Part shown: in pieces, positions 27,080-36,891 of the stretch
Layout: every line of letters starts with the position of its first letter
Position numbering within the stretch: the stretch's first letter is position 1
NCBI GenBank assembly: GCA_945860225.1
Contig: CAMAPT010000008.1
Coordinates: 1 to 64,000, forward strand
Source: Chitinophaga pinensis
GTDB lineage: Bacteria; Bacteroidota; Bacteroidia; B-17B0; Aurantibacillaceae
Length of the DNA stretch: 64,000 nucleotides
Reading direction: 5' to 3'
Notes under the pieces: generated by a model
What the model was told of the DNA's origin: nothing
Seen by the model: only the letters and a program-made list of their open reading frames with translations
Database searches by the model: none
Made by a program: the position numbers and the translations under genes

Positions 27080-27784
27080 TTATTCTTCTCGATTATTTCC
27101 GGTAAATCGCCAAATGTAATATAGCAAAGTAGCTACAGAAGCCAAAGCAGAAACCACATATGTATAAGCCGCCCAATTTAATGCATCTTTGGCCTTTTCG
27201 TGTTCCTGACCTCTGGTGAGATTAGATTGATTTAGCCACGATAAAGCTCTTCTACTTGCATCTAATTCTACAGGAAGTGTAATTAAACTAAACAATGTAA
27301 TTGTACTTTGTAAAATGATGAATAACAATAACATTCCATTCGTTAAGGCTGGCATGGAGAAAGCCACCAAAGCCAATCCAATCGTTAGATAATTCAAAAT
27401 AGTGGAACTAATTTGGACTACAGGAACTAATTGACTTCTCATCGTTAACCATTGGTAGGCAGTAGCATGTTGAACGGCATGTCCACACTCGTGAGCAGCG
27501 ACGGCCGCAGCAGAAATATTTTTCCCATGATACACATCGTAACTTAAATTAACTGTTTTATTAGCCGGATTATAATGGTCTGTCAATTCACCTTCTACAG
27601 AAAGAATTTTGACATCATATATACCATTATCATTCAACATTTTATTCGCAATTTCACGACCACTCAAACCACTACTCAAAAAATCGTGGGCATATTGCGC
27701 AAATTTCTTTTTTAAACGACTACTTACGTACATCCCTAGTCCCATAAATAGTAAGCTAATAATTAGTAAAATTGGATCAAACAT
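27080..27784 (-). CDS. YugP-like zinc membrane metallopeptidase
   Basis: A 234-residue inner-membrane protein with an N-terminal helix (about 3-20), the zinc motif AAHECGHAVQHA (about 108-119) and three further hydrophobic segments. This is the DUF2268/YugP pattern (Zn-dependent protease, putative). Substrates are unknown. It lies upstream of nothing co-directional within 200 nt on either side except the GNAT gene 99 nt away, which is probably separate. Confidence 0.85.
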   Translation of the reverse strand: MFDPILLIISLLFMGLGMYVSSRLKKKFAQYAHDFLSSGLSGREIANKMLNDNGIYDVKILSVEGELTDHYNPANKTVNLSYDVYHGKNISAAAVAAHECGHAVQHATAYQWLTMRSQLVPVVQISSTILNYLTIGLALVAFSMPALTNGMLLLFIILQSTITLFSLITLPVELDASRRALSWLNQSNLTRGQEHEKAKDALNWAAYTYVVSALASVATLLYYIWRFTGNNREE

Positions 27785-27883
27785 AATTTAGTTTTTTTAT
27801 TTGCTCATTATATATCAAGTAAAATACCATTTTATTTTTATCTGACAGAACATCGTGTTAACTGACAAGATTACGATGACTCT

Positions 27884-28387
27884 CTATGATTTATCAATGC
27901 GTTTGCCCACAATAACCAATCCTCTTTCAGTATCTTGCATATTGGCAATTTTAGGGAGGTGTCCCCATTTTTCAAATCCCATGCTATAAAATAACTGAAG
28001 GCTTGGCTCATTGTGATCAAATATAAATCCTAGTAAGGTACTGATATGTAATTGCTCACACGATTCGAATGCTTTCTGCAAACATACTTTTCCTAATCCT
28101 TTGTAACGATAGGCTTCTTCAAGATATAAACTGATTTCTACTGTCCCGTCATAGGCAGGCCTTCCATAAAAAGAGCTAAAACTCATCCATCCGGCATACT
28201 GACTATTTACCAAAACTATCCAAAGAGGCCGATGATTGGGGGTATGACTATCAAACCAATCTCGCCTACTCTCTATACTAATAGGCTCTAAATCGGCCGT
28301 TACCAGCTTTGAAACTATCGTCGAATTATACGTTGCGATGATGTTAGCTAAATCAGCATACTGAGCTTGTCTAAACTGAATTGTCAT
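27884..28387 (-). CDS. GNAT family N-acetyltransferase
   Basis: A 167-residue GCN5-related acetyltransferase of the phosphinothricin acetyltransferase-like group. It starts IQFRQAQYADLANI, has GTVEISLYLEEAYRYKGLGK (acetyl-CoA pyrophosphate loop) and ends with FYSMGFEKWGHLP. The substrate is unknown; family members acetylate amino acid analogues or amines. recN lies 53 nt upstream in the same direction. Confidence 0.87.
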   Translation of the reverse strand: MTIQFRQAQYADLANIIATYNSTIVSKLVTADLEPISIESRRDWFDSHTPNHRPLWIVLVNSQYAGWMSFSSFYGRPAYDGTVEISLYLEEAYRYKGLGKVCLQKAFESCEQLHISTLLGFIFDHNEPSLQLFYSMGFEKWGHLPKIANMQDTERGLVIVGKRIDKS

Positions 28388-28440
28388 AAACCATGAAATT
28401 TGATGAACGTGAAATTTAGCTGACCAACCATCAAGAAAAA

Positions 28441-30096
28441 TTAAGTGTTAAGCAATTCTTTTGCATTTTTTAAAGCAATATCTGTTGGAATTCCGGTACT
28501 CAACATTTTAGCAATTTCGTTAATACGCTCCTCCTGATTCAACGATTTGATATTAGAAGTTGTTTTTTCATCGTCATCAGATTTATATACAAATAAATGC
28601 GTACTACCTTTGCTGGCCATTTGCGGCAAATGAGTGATGGCTATCACTTGCATAGATTTCCCCATATCACACAGTATGTTTCCTATTTTATCCGCCACTT
28701 CGCCACTCACACCCGTATCAATTTCATCAAAAATAATGGTTGGTAATGCGGTTCGTTCTGCTAACAAGGCTTTGAGACACAACATTAAGCGCGACAATTC
28801 TCCTCCTGACGCTGTTTTATATAATTCTTTAAAATCAGACCCCTTATTGGCAGTAAATAAAAAGCAAATATCATCTAATCCATTCAAACCTAAATTAGGT
28901 TGCTGTTTTAATTCTATCTTAAATTGAGCATTTGTCATTGATAAACCGGCAAGCATAGATTTAATATGTTGCTCAATATTACCAATAGATTCTTGACGTT
29001 TATCAGACAATTCTTTCGCTAAAATTTGGCATTGTTTTTCAATGACTAATAATTCTTTTTTCGCTGTTTCAATATTAGATTCTAAAGAAAAGAATTGTTG
29101 AAGTTTAATTTCTATTTCGCTCTTTACTTCCAGTAATTCTAACTCAGATTTGACGCCATGTTTTTTCATAAGGCGGTTAAGTTTATCCAACTTCACATTA
29201 ACTTCTTCCAAACGCAAATTATCATATACCACATCTTCCTCACTTCGCTCAATATCATTTGCCAGTTCCTTTAATTCAATAGTAAGCGAATGCATTCTAT
29301 CGTATAAATCACTGAATTGTTTCCCAAATTTAGATACACTTTGCAATTGTTGTTTAACTTGAGATAATGCAGACAACATATTTTCATCGCCTCCACTTAT
29401 AGCTTGTGATGATTTTACTAAATTAATTTTAATAAATTCCGCATTTTCGAGGGTTTCACTTTCATTCTCCAATAATTGTTGTTCTCCCTCACTAATCGAA
29501 GCCTCTTCCAATTCATCAAACTGAAATTGTAAATAATCCAACTCTTTTCTTGCTTGTACTTCCTGAGCAGTTAAAGATTCAATATGTTTTTTAACTTTTG
29601 TTAGTTGGGCGAATTGTTTTTTATAATCAGAAAATAAAGATTTGGTATGAGCAAATGTATCCACTAATTCAAATTGAAAATCAGTTTCTTTGAGTAATAA
29701 GGTTTCGTGTTGCGAATGAATATCAATGAGTTGACTACCTAGTGATTTTAATACACTCAATGTTGTAGGTGTGTCATTCACAAACGCTCTCGATTTACCC
29801 TCAGGTGTAATTTCTCGTCGTATAACCGTTATTTTTTCGTAATCCAATTGATTGTTTTCGAAAAACGATTCCAGATTATACGATTCGATATTGAAGTGCG
29901 CTTCAATAACACATTTTTGGGTTTTGTCGAGCAATGAATTCACATCAGTTCGATCTCCTAATGTAAGACCAAGTGCACCAAGTAAAATAGATTTTCCGGC
30001 TCCTGTTTCTCCGGTAATAACCGTCAATCCTTTACTCCATTGAACATCAGTTTGTTCTATTAAGGCAAAATTTTGTATTCGTAAATAGTTTAACAT
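28441..30096 (-). CDS. recN: DNA repair protein RecN
   Basis: A 551-residue SMC-like ATPase acting in double-strand break repair. It begins with LRIQNFALIEQ and Walker A GETGAGKSILLGAL, has long coiled coils (about 150-380), and ends with the ABC signature SGGELSRLMLC, Walker B TIIFDEIDTGVSG and ITHLPQMAS. Length and order are normal. Divergent from rpoD across a 256-nt spacer in which I see no further gene. Confidence 0.96.
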   Translation of the reverse strand: MLNYLRIQNFALIEQTDVQWSKGLTVITGETGAGKSILLGALGLTLGDRTDVNSLLDKTQKCVIEAHFNIESYNLESFFENNQLDYEKITVIRREITPEGKSRAFVNDTPTTLSVLKSLGSQLIDIHSQHETLLLKETDFQFELVDTFAHTKSLFSDYKKQFAQLTKVKKHIESLTAQEVQARKELDYLQFQFDELEEASISEGEQQLLENESETLENAEFIKINLVKSSQAISGGDENMLSALSQVKQQLQSVSKFGKQFSDLYDRMHSLTIELKELANDIERSEEDVVYDNLRLEEVNVKLDKLNRLMKKHGVKSELELLEVKSEIEIKLQQFFSLESNIETAKKELLVIEKQCQILAKELSDKRQESIGNIEQHIKSMLAGLSMTNAQFKIELKQQPNLGLNGLDDICFLFTANKGSDFKELYKTASGGELSRLMLCLKALLAERTALPTIIFDEIDTGVSGEVADKIGNILCDMGKSMQVIAITHLPQMASKGSTHLFVYKSDDDEKTTSNIKSLNQEERINEIAKMLSTGIPTDIALKNAKELLNT

Positions 30097-30352
30097 GGTG
30101 GGTTAAATATCGGAAATTAATGTTTTTGCTTTATATATTTTTAATGAGTTGTCGATTCATTTTTCAACAAGCTAACCACTCAAAAACACGTCCCTAATTT
30201 AAACCAATCATTCAATCAATGAAACAATTCACTTACTCGAAACCGTGTAACGAAAACGTTTTTTAAACGTAATACAATACAAGAAACAAATTATCAATTG
30301 CCGATTATTCTGTTTTTAAGTTCCTTAGTTTCTAACCTTTAATCTTCCGACT

Positions 30353-31219
30353 ATGAGACAGTTAAAAATTACCAAGCAAATTACAAATCGTGAAACAGCT
30401 TCTTTGGATATGTATTTACAGGATATTGGGCGCGTAGAATTAATTACGGCTGACGAGGAAGTGATATTGGCTCAAAAAATTAAACAAGGTGATCAACAAG
30501 CTTTAGATAAATTGGTGAAAGCAAATTTGCGTTTCGTTGTGTCTGTTTCAAAGCAATACCAAAATCAAGGATTGAGCCTACCCGACTTGATTAATGAAGG
30601 TAATATGGGGTTAATTAAAGCTGCTCAGCGTTTTGATGAAACTCGGGGATTTAAATTTATTTCTTATGCCGTATGGTGGGTTCGTCAATCTATTTTACAA
30701 GCATTGGCAGAACAATCTCGAATAGTTCGGCTACCTTTAAATAAAATTGGTGCCATTAATAAAATCAATAAAACGTATGCCAAATTAGAGCAAGAATTGG
30801 AACGTGAACCGGTGGCTGAAGAAATTTCGGAAATATTGGATATTATGCCCGATGATATTAGGGAAACCATGAAAAACCAAGGTAGGCACATGAGTATGGA
30901 TGCGCCTTTAGGTAATACAGATGATGGAGGAAGCATGTACGAGTTAATGGAAAACAAACACGAAGCCTCTCCGGATAATGAATTGATTATTGAAAGTTTG
31001 AGAAATGAAATAAACAGAGCTCTTCTTTCATTAACTGCCAGAGAAGCGGATGTAGTAAGATTATATTACGGATTAAGCGGTGGGCATTCCCATTCGCTTG
31101 AAGAAATAGGCGAAAAATTTGAATTGACAAGAGAAAGGGTTCGTCAAATTAAAGAAAAAGCGGTTCGTCGGCTAAAACATAACTCAAGAAGCAAGTTTTT
31201 ATTAGGATATTTGGGATAG
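30353..31219 (+). CDS. rpoD: Primary RNA polymerase sigma factor (RpoD/SigA)
   Basis: A 288-residue sigma-70 factor without region 1.1, the size normal for Bacteroidota. Region 1.2/2: [12 protein letters not shown], then [18 protein letters not shown] and [14 protein letters not shown] (region 2.4). Region 3: [11 protein letters not shown]. Region 4: [22 protein letters not shown], the helix-turn-helix for the -33 element. It would read the TTTG/TAnnTTTG promoters seen in this window. Single gene with its own terminator. Confidence 0.96.
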   Translation: MRQLKITKQITNRETASLDMYLQDIGRVELITADEEVILAQKIKQGDQQALDKLVKANLRFVVSVSKQYQNQGLSLPDLINEGNMGLIKAAQRFDETRGFKFISYAVWWVRQSILQALAEQSRIVRLPLNKIGAINKINKTYAKLEQELEREPVAEEISEILDIMPDDIRETMKNQGRHMSMDAPLGNTDDGGSMYELMENKHEASPDNELIIESLRNEINRALLSLTAREADVVRLYYGLSGGHSHSLEEIGEKFELTRERVRQIKEKAVRRLKHNSRSKFLLGYLG

Positions 31220-31243
31220 TTGTGTGTATGGTTGATTAAAGTG

Positions 31244-31276
31244 AGGAGGTTGCCGATTGGCACCTCCTTTCTGTTT
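31244..31276 (+). terminator. Rho-independent terminator after rpoD
   Basis: GGAGG-T-TGCC, loop GATT, GGCA-CCTCC, then TTTCTGTTTTTT. A strong stem with a one-base bulge, between rpoD and the converging DUF2452 gene. Confidence 0.85.
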
Positions 31277-31277
31277 T

Positions 31278-31706
31278 TTATTTATTATACATAACTTCCC
31301 ATGTATGATCTCCCAACATTTTTACAGTACCAACATACTCTAACGTTTTGGGAAATTTACCCCAATCATCCGGACCAATCATGAGTAATTTATAAATACC
31401 ATCCTTCAGGTATAAATGATAAATATGACCTATCAATGGTTCAAAAGATAACTCTGCCTGATATATTTTTTCCGATATATCTATTCGCTCACGTAGGGCG
31501 TTAGCCTGCTGCATCAATAATTCAACTTGTTTTTGAATTTGATTCATTTGAATGTTGGTTTGCTCGCGCATGGCGGTTAAGGCCTTCGATTTTATTTTGC
31601 CATTATCTTCGGGTCTGATAACAATGCCTCCTATATGATGAGGATATGGAAGTGTACCCGGATTTTCTGCTACTTTATCTTTATCGATTGGATTTATAAA
31701 TTCCAT
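31278..31706 (-). CDS. DUF2452-like protein
   Basis: A 142-residue soluble protein with an opening PIDKDKVAENPGTLPYPHH, a central coiled coil (about 45-80, rich in Gln) and a C-terminal GTVKMLGDHTWEV segment. This matches my recollection of DUF2452, a family of unknown function in Bacteroidota and other Gram-negatives. No catalytic motif is visible. Converges on the rpoD terminator. Confidence 0.7.
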   Translation of the reverse strand: MEFINPIDKDKVAENPGTLPYPHHIGGIVIRPEDNGKIKSKALTAMREQTNIQMNQIQKQVELLMQQANALRERIDISEKIYQAELSFEPLIGHIYHLYLKDGIYKLLMIGPDDWGKFPKTLEYVGTVKMLGDHTWEVMYNK

Positions 31707-31808
31707 GTGTGTGTAATTTAGGTCAAATGATTTAACCTAATGAACACTTATTATCGACGCTTGTTTAGGCAATTGAGATTTTTCTATTCAAAACGCACCT
31801 AATAGTCC

Positions 31809-32825
31809 TCAAGTCCATACTTTTGTACCTTCGCTGCAATTTTTACAGATATCAATCTCTTGCCTCGATTTGAGTATAGATTGCCTAAAATTTTGGTATT
31901 TACGAGACCTCCACAAAGTTTGAAAGGCCTCTTTTTTCAAATCTCCCATTTGATGACTTGCATCTTTATCGAAACAACAAGGCACAACCAATCCATCCCA
32001 AGTTACCACACAACCACTCCACATGCGCCAGCATTGGTTCAATAATTTATTTTTAATAGAATACGTTCCGTCTGCATTTTTTTTATACCTGCTGTATTCA
32101 ATATGTTCAGGTATCAATTTATTTCCATTGACATAGTTGTAAATTTGAGCGGTTTTAAACACCACTTCATTAACCCCTAACTCTTTGGCCAATTTTTGCA
32201 CATCGTTTATTTGATGCTCATTAGGCTGTACTACTAAAAATTGAAAAACAACATAAGGAGTCCGGCTTTTCAATTTGTTTTTAGCCCAAATAATATGATT
32301 GGTCCCTTCTATCACTTTATGCAAATCACCACCTACCCGATATTGCTGATATGTCTCCTGAGTAGTCCCATCAATAGATATGATGAGTTTATCTAATTTG
32401 CTTTCTACCGTTTTTAAGGCCTGTTCCTTAGTAAGAAAATGGGCGTTAGTAGAAGTAGAGGTGTAAATACCTTTATCAGAGGCATACCGAACCATCTCTA
32501 AAAAATGAGGATTTAAATACGGCTCGCCCTGAAAATAAAAAGTGAGGTAAATCAATTCTTTATAAACCGAATCTATCGTTTGTTGAAAAAAAGTAGGGTT
32601 CAACATACCGGTGGCTCTAGTAAAATTCCTCAATCCACTGGGGCATTCAGGACATCTGAGATTACAACTCGTGGTAGGTTCAATCGACATGCTGATTGGC
32701 AAACCAACCGAGATAGGTTTTTTGATCGTTTTTGAAATAAAATAACTCATCCAAATCTTCCATGCATTGAAGATTTTTTTGATGGTTATTTTCTTAAATA
32801 AATGTATGTGTTTTGAGAATGTCAC
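31809..32825 (-). CDS. Radical SAM/SPASM domain protein
   Basis: A 338-residue radical SAM enzyme. The [4Fe-4S]-SAM motif is CNLRCPEC (CxxxCxxC) near residue 55, followed by FYFQGEPYL and SIDGTTQETY barrel motifs. A C-terminal SPASM region has Cys in NQCWRMWSGC, VPCCFD and ICKNC, ligands for extra clusters. The reaction is unknown. The start is a GTG. It is last in an operon with a glycosyltransferase and a heptose-kinase-like enzyme (10-nt gap), so it may modify a sugar, a glycan or a peptide made there. Confidence 0.85.
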   Translation of the reverse strand: MTFSKHIHLFKKITIKKIFNAWKIWMSYFISKTIKKPISVGLPISMSIEPTTSCNLRCPECPSGLRNFTRATGMLNPTFFQQTIDSVYKELIYLTFYFQGEPYLNPHFLEMVRYASDKGIYTSTSTNAHFLTKEQALKTVESKLDKLIISIDGTTQETYQQYRVGGDLHKVIEGTNHIIWAKNKLKSRTPYVVFQFLVVQPNEHQINDVQKLAKELGVNEVVFKTAQIYNYVNGNKLIPEHIEYSRYKKNADGTYSIKNKLLNQCWRMWSGCVVTWDGLVVPCCFDKDASHQMGDLKKEAFQTLWRSRKYQNFRQSILKSRQEIDICKNCSEGTKVWT

Positions 32826-32834
32826 TTTAAAAAA

Positions 32835-33875
32835 TCACAAATCAAAATCACGATTACTCGTCCAGGTTGTTAATCCCTGATTAGTAAATTTAAAAGCTTG
32901 CACCCTTCCTCCTAGTCCTTCTATAGCTTTAGCAACTTTTATTTTTGTAACAGCCGGGCAATAAAAAAACATAAAGCCACCGCCACCTGCCCCGGATATT
33001 TTTCCGCCCGATGCACCATTTGCAAGAGCTGTTTCATAAACAGTGTCTATTAAGTTATTACTAATGGAATGAGCAATCTTCTTTTTATTAGTCCAACCAA
33101 AATGTAATATTTCTCCAATGGTATTTAAATCGCCACGCAATAAACTATCTTTCATTTGTTGCGCTTGTTCTTTGAGGTGATGCATGGCCTCTACCGACTT
33201 TTCATTTTTTTCTTTTACATTTTTCACCTGCTCATTAATAATGGTGGCAGATAAACGTTGTGTAGCTGTAAAATAGAGCAATAAGTTAAACTCCAATTCA
33301 TAAAGTACTTCTTCTTTGAGCTGTAATGGATTCACAATGACTTTATCGTTCGATAAAAATTCCATAAAATTGACTCCACCAAAAGTAGCAGCATATTGGT
33401 CTTGCTTTCCACCACTCATTCCCAAATCTATCCGCTCTATTTCATAAGCCAAGCGAGCAATATCATATTTACCCAAAGGCAATTTTAACCACTCTACAAA
33501 GGCGCCAATCAGTGAAACCACTATTGTTGAAGAAGTCCCTAGTCCTGAACCCTGAGGAGCCTCAATATATGAGGTTAATCGAAACGATAAAGGTTCTAAT
33601 TTAAACTCTCTTACAATTCGATTGTAAACACCAATAAATAACTCAAAGGGATGAGCAATTTCTAAAACTTTAGAAGAATCAACAGATAATTGCAAATTTT
33701 TTCCATCGATGCAAAATTCAATTTTTCCATTATTTAGTGGTTCCAAACTTGCATATGCATACAAATCGATTGTAGCATTTAAAATAGCGCCTCCAAATAT
33801 ATCGCTGTAGGGCGACACATCCGTACCTCCGCCTGCTAAGCCTATTCTTAATGGTGCTTTACTTCTGATTATCAT
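32835..33875 (-). CDS. GHMP kinase, D-glycero-D-manno-heptose 7-phosphate kinase-like
   Basis: A 346-residue small-molecule kinase. It begins IRSKAPLRIGLAGGGTDV, has the ATP loop PQGSGLGTSSTIVV and the third motif SGAGGGGFMFFY. The start and length fit the HddA group, which phosphorylates heptose 7-phosphate on the way to GDP-heptose; fucose kinase-like enzymes are an alternative. Its ATG overlaps the stop of the upstream glycosyltransferase gene by 4 nt, so translation is coupled. Surface-glycan synthesis is the likely setting. Confidence 0.83.
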   Translation of the reverse strand: MIIRSKAPLRIGLAGGGTDVSPYSDIFGGAILNATIDLYAYASLEPLNNGKIEFCIDGKNLQLSVDSSKVLEIAHPFELFIGVYNRIVREFKLEPLSFRLTSYIEAPQGSGLGTSSTIVVSLIGAFVEWLKLPLGKYDIARLAYEIERIDLGMSGGKQDQYAATFGGVNFMEFLSNDKVIVNPLQLKEEVLYELEFNLLLYFTATQRLSATIINEQVKNVKEKNEKSVEAMHHLKEQAQQMKDSLLRGDLNTIGEILHFGWTNKKKIAHSISNNLIDTVYETALANGASGGKISGAGGGGFMFFYCPAVTKIKVAKAIEGLGGRVQAFKFTNQGLTTWTSNRDFDL

Positions 33876-35005
33876 GTTGTTTTTTTATATAAATCAACTA
33901 CTTCATCCACAAATATTTTCCAATCATATTTTTTCTTTTCAGACTTCATGCCTTCGGTAAAATCTATTATTCTGTCATTTTCAAAATAATCCATAATACC
34001 TTCAGCTATAGCTTTAGCATTTGGTTCCACTACATAACCAGCTACTTTATGAGGAATAATTTCTGATAGCCCTCCAACATTAGTAACAAGCGTTGGTATT
34101 TCGAAATGAAACGATACTTGTGTTACCCCACTTTGGGTAGCAGTTCGATAAGGAAGAGCCACCAAATCAGCTGCCGAAAAATATAATTTTACATCTTCGT
34201 TGGCAATAAATTTAGCGTGCAGAACCACTTGATTTGCGATTTGGTAGGAGGTTATCAAGTCTAAATAAGGTTGCCGGTCTTCGTAAAATTCACCTGCTAT
34301 CACTAATACAATATCTGGATTAGACCTTAACTCATGAAAAGCTTCTAGTAATAAATCTAATCCTTTATATTTTCTAATTAATCCAAAAAACAGAACTAAT
34401 TTCTTACCGGTAGGCAATCCCAATAATTCACGCGCTTTTTGTTTATCTACTTTTTCACCAAACGAGGTATAAAGAGGATGAAGTAAATATTTTTTATGAG
34501 GAGTTGATGTGAATTTATTTAAATCGCTCATCACAGCTTTACTCATCGTAATAAACCCATGACAGCCATTAATGAAATATTTAGAAAAAGCAGTGTCACC
34601 AATTCGTTTTTCATGCGGAATGACATTATCGGTAATGGCTAATACTTTTATTCCCTTTTTACGTATAATTCGAGCTATGCTTCCTAAGGCTGGTCCCATA
34701 AAAGGAATCCAAAAACGAAATACAACAAAATCAGGTTTTTGTTTGATGATAAATTGTGCCGTTTTAATCCAAGATAAAGGATTAACCGAATTAATTAACG
34801 TATGAATCGAAATGCCTTTTGGGGCATGTCCGCTAGTATCAAATTGGGTGCTCCCTGGAAATAAAAAATTAGGATATTGTAAACTATAAGAAATAATTTC
34901 ACATTGATGGCCCTGTCTATTAAACGCTTCGCAAAACAGTTCATCAAATGTGGCTAAACCACCACGTAAGGGATAAGCGGGTCCTATAATAAAAACTTTT
35001 GCCAC
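33872..35005 (-). CDS. Glycosyltransferase family 4/GT1 type
   Basis: A 377-residue GT-B glycosyltransferase. N-terminal acceptor domain starts VFIIGPAYPLRGGLATF; the C-terminal donor domain has LVLFFGLIRKYKGLDLLLEA and then LPYRTATQSGVTQVSFHFE, the nucleotide-sugar site with its Glu. No membrane segment. It lies 10 nt after the M16-like gene and overlaps the GHMP kinase gene, forming an envelope-glycan operon. Confidence 0.88.
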   Translation of the reverse strand: MAKVFIIGPAYPLRGGLATFDELFCEAFNRQGHQCEIISYSLQYPNFLFPGSTQFDTSGHAPKGISIHTLINSVNPLSWIKTAQFIIKQKPDFVVFRFWIPFMGPALGSIARIIRKKGIKVLAITDNVIPHEKRIGDTAFSKYFINGCHGFITMSKAVMSDLNKFTSTPHKKYLLHPLYTSFGEKVDKQKARELLGLPTGKKLVLFFGLIRKYKGLDLLLEAFHELRSNPDIVLVIAGEFYEDRQPYLDLITSYQIANQVVLHAKFIANEDVKLYFSAADLVALPYRTATQSGVTQVSFHFEIPTLVTNVGGLSEIIPHKVAGYVVEPNAKAIAEGIMDYFENDRIIDFTEGMKSEKKKYDWKIFVDEVVDLYKKTT

Positions 35006-35014
35006 TTGATGATG

Positions 35015-36298
35015 TTATATTTGCCCTACAACCAATTCCAATAAATCCTGTTCTTGTAAATATTGATTAGCAAGCGATTTTATTTCTTCGGGGGTAATGG
35101 TTTTCACCGCAGCAAAATACTTGTCAAAATAATCATAATCTAAACCAAATTCCCAAATAGCTTTAAACTTTTCTGCTAATGCATAAGGGCCATCCACACT
35201 TCTCAAAAATTGTCCTAGCACATAATTTCTTACCGTTTCGAGTTCTTCAGCATCTACCAATTCTTCTCTCAACAAACGTATTTCCTTGTATATTTCATTC
35301 AACGCATCTTTAGTAACATCTTTTCCAACTTCGGTTGAAATATAAAAATAACCGTCATTAACTAATGAAGCCAACCCACTTCCTATACCATAAGTATATC
35401 CTTTATCTTCTCTTATATTAGCCATTAGTCGCGACCCAAAATAACCTCCTAATATGGTATTGAGAACTTGAAATTTAAAGTAGTCGGGATGTTTTTTGTT
35501 AAATAATAATCTACCTACTCTTATGGCTGACTGAATAGCATCAGATTTATGAATGTAATGTTTTTGCTGAGTTGAAGTTTCTTTATTAACCTCAGGCACT
35601 GGTATCGGCTGAACATGCCCCCAGTGATCTTTTCCAAAAAACCGATTCAATGTATCGATTAAATCTTTTGATAATTTACCCGATGCAATAATTGTACAAT
35701 TGCCCGAATGATAAAATGTTTGATAAAATTCAATGACACTTTCCAATGACAATTGCGCAAAATCTTCGTTTGTTACAGAAATACCGTATGGGTGTTTTTC
35801 ACCAAAAAGTAATTCTGAAAACCGACGACGGGCTAATACATTAACTTTTTCAGAATTGACGAGGTGTTTTTGTTTTTTATTGGATAAATAGATATCAAAT
35901 TCATCTTTAGGAAAAGTTGGATTTTTAATAATATCTTCAACGTAATGTAAACTTTTATCTAAATACTTATTTAAACTGTACAAGGCTAGTGATGCATAAT
36001 CCTGATCGACAGCACATTCAAAAAAAGACCCATAATAATCAATGTTGTCTGATAATTCGTTGGCAGAGTAATGTTTCGTTCCTGTCTCCAATAAATTATT
36101 AGCTGCTGAGGCTTGTAATGGTATTTTTTGATAAAACATACCAGCCTTAAAAATAAACTCAAGTTTGGTTAATTCCTGCGAACCACTATCAATGGTGTAC
36201 ACTTTTATGCCATTATCTAAGGTATGTGCAAAGGCATGTGGAATTTCAATTTTTTCGATGGTTTTAAAATCGGGAGCTAATTTTCTGTTTAAAGTCAT
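35015..36298 (-). CDS. M16 family protein lacking the zinc-binding motif
   Basis: A 427-residue protein of the M16 (pitrilysin/MPP) fold with two repeated domains. The start LDNGIKVYTIDSGSQ and the late RLMANIREDKGYTYG are typical. At the place where active members have HxxEH, this protein reads AANNLLETGT, so the catalytic His and Glu are absent. In many bacteria an inactive M16 protein pairs with an active one; no active partner lies in this window. First gene of the operon with the glycosyltransferase, GHMP kinase and radical SAM genes. Confidence 0.85.
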   Translation of the reverse strand: MTLNRKLAPDFKTIEKIEIPHAFAHTLDNGIKVYTIDSGSQELTKLEFIFKAGMFYQKIPLQASAANNLLETGTKHYSANELSDNIDYYGSFFECAVDQDYASLALYSLNKYLDKSLHYVEDIIKNPTFPKDEFDIYLSNKKQKHLVNSEKVNVLARRRFSELLFGEKHPYGISVTNEDFAQLSLESVIEFYQTFYHSGNCTIIASGKLSKDLIDTLNRFFGKDHWGHVQPIPVPEVNKETSTQQKHYIHKSDAIQSAIRVGRLLFNKKHPDYFKFQVLNTILGGYFGSRLMANIREDKGYTYGIGSGLASLVNDGYFYISTEVGKDVTKDALNEIYKEIRLLREELVDAEELETVRNYVLGQFLRSVDGPYALAEKFKAIWEFGLDYDYFDKYFAAVKTITPEEIKSLANQYLQEQDLLELVVGQI

Positions 36299-36415
36299 GG
36301 TTTAAATTTACAGAAAAATTATCAGTTCAGAGTTTTCTCAAAAAATTAAAAATGAGACCTCTAAACTCAAAAAACGTTAAAAAAAATGAAATAAAACTGA
36401 TGGAAATACCGTTTT

Positions 36416-36754
36416 TTATAAAGAATCTTTCATTTTAACCAATTGGTCTTTAATACCTTTTAGTTTATGAATCACGTCAACTTTTACTTGGTCAGATTCT
36501 TTTAATCCGCCTTTTAATTTGTCTTTAGCCCCTTGAAGCGTATATCCTTTTTCCTTAACAAGATGAAAAATCAACTTAAAATTTTCAATATCTTTTTTTG
36601 TAAAAAGCCGATTACCCTTTTTATTTTTTGAAGGTGTAATCACATCAAATTCTTTTTCCCAAAAACGAATCAAGGATGTGTTCACATCAAACATATCGGC
36701 AACTTCGCCAATTGAATAAAATAATTTTTCGGTTTCTTTTTCCAATAAAGCCAT
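36416..36754 (-). CDS. MerR family transcriptional regulator
   Basis: A 112-residue DNA-binding protein with an N-terminal winged helix (YSIGEVADMFDVNTSLIRFWEKEF) and NRLFTKKDIENF, then a short dimerisation helix. There is no Cys-based metal-binding tail, so it is of the short group common in Bacteroidota, of unknown target. A -7 element lies 4 nt before the ATG. Divergent from gmk. Confidence 0.87.
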   Translation of the reverse strand: MALLEKETEKLFYSIGEVADMFDVNTSLIRFWEKEFDVITPSKNKKGNRLFTKKDIENFKLIFHLVKEKGYTLQGAKDKLKGGLKESDQVKVDVIHKLKGIKDQLVKMKDSL

Positions 36755-36758
36755 TGCT

Positions 36759-36766
36759 CAAATTTA
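36759..36766 (-). promoter_or_regulatory. -7 promoter element of the merR-type gene
   Basis: Minus strand TAAATTTG (TAnnTTTG), ending 4 nt before the ATG; predicts a leaderless transcript. Confidence 0.5.
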
Positions 36767-36880
36767 TGATAACTCTGAGTTTTAGTTTGGAAAGTTTTTC
36801 AACAAAACCCCATTTTGAATTAACATTATTGAACCTCAGCGATTAAAAAAAGACGAACTACTTTTTTTAACCAAAACCAT

Positions 36881-36888
36881 TATCTTTG
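36881..36888 (+). promoter_or_regulatory. -7 promoter element of gmk
   Basis: TATCTTTG (TAnnTTTG) ends 3 nt before the ATG at 36892. It covers an in-frame TTG (36886), which is therefore unlikely as a start; the mRNA should be leaderless. Confidence 0.55.
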
Positions 36889-36891
36889 CCT

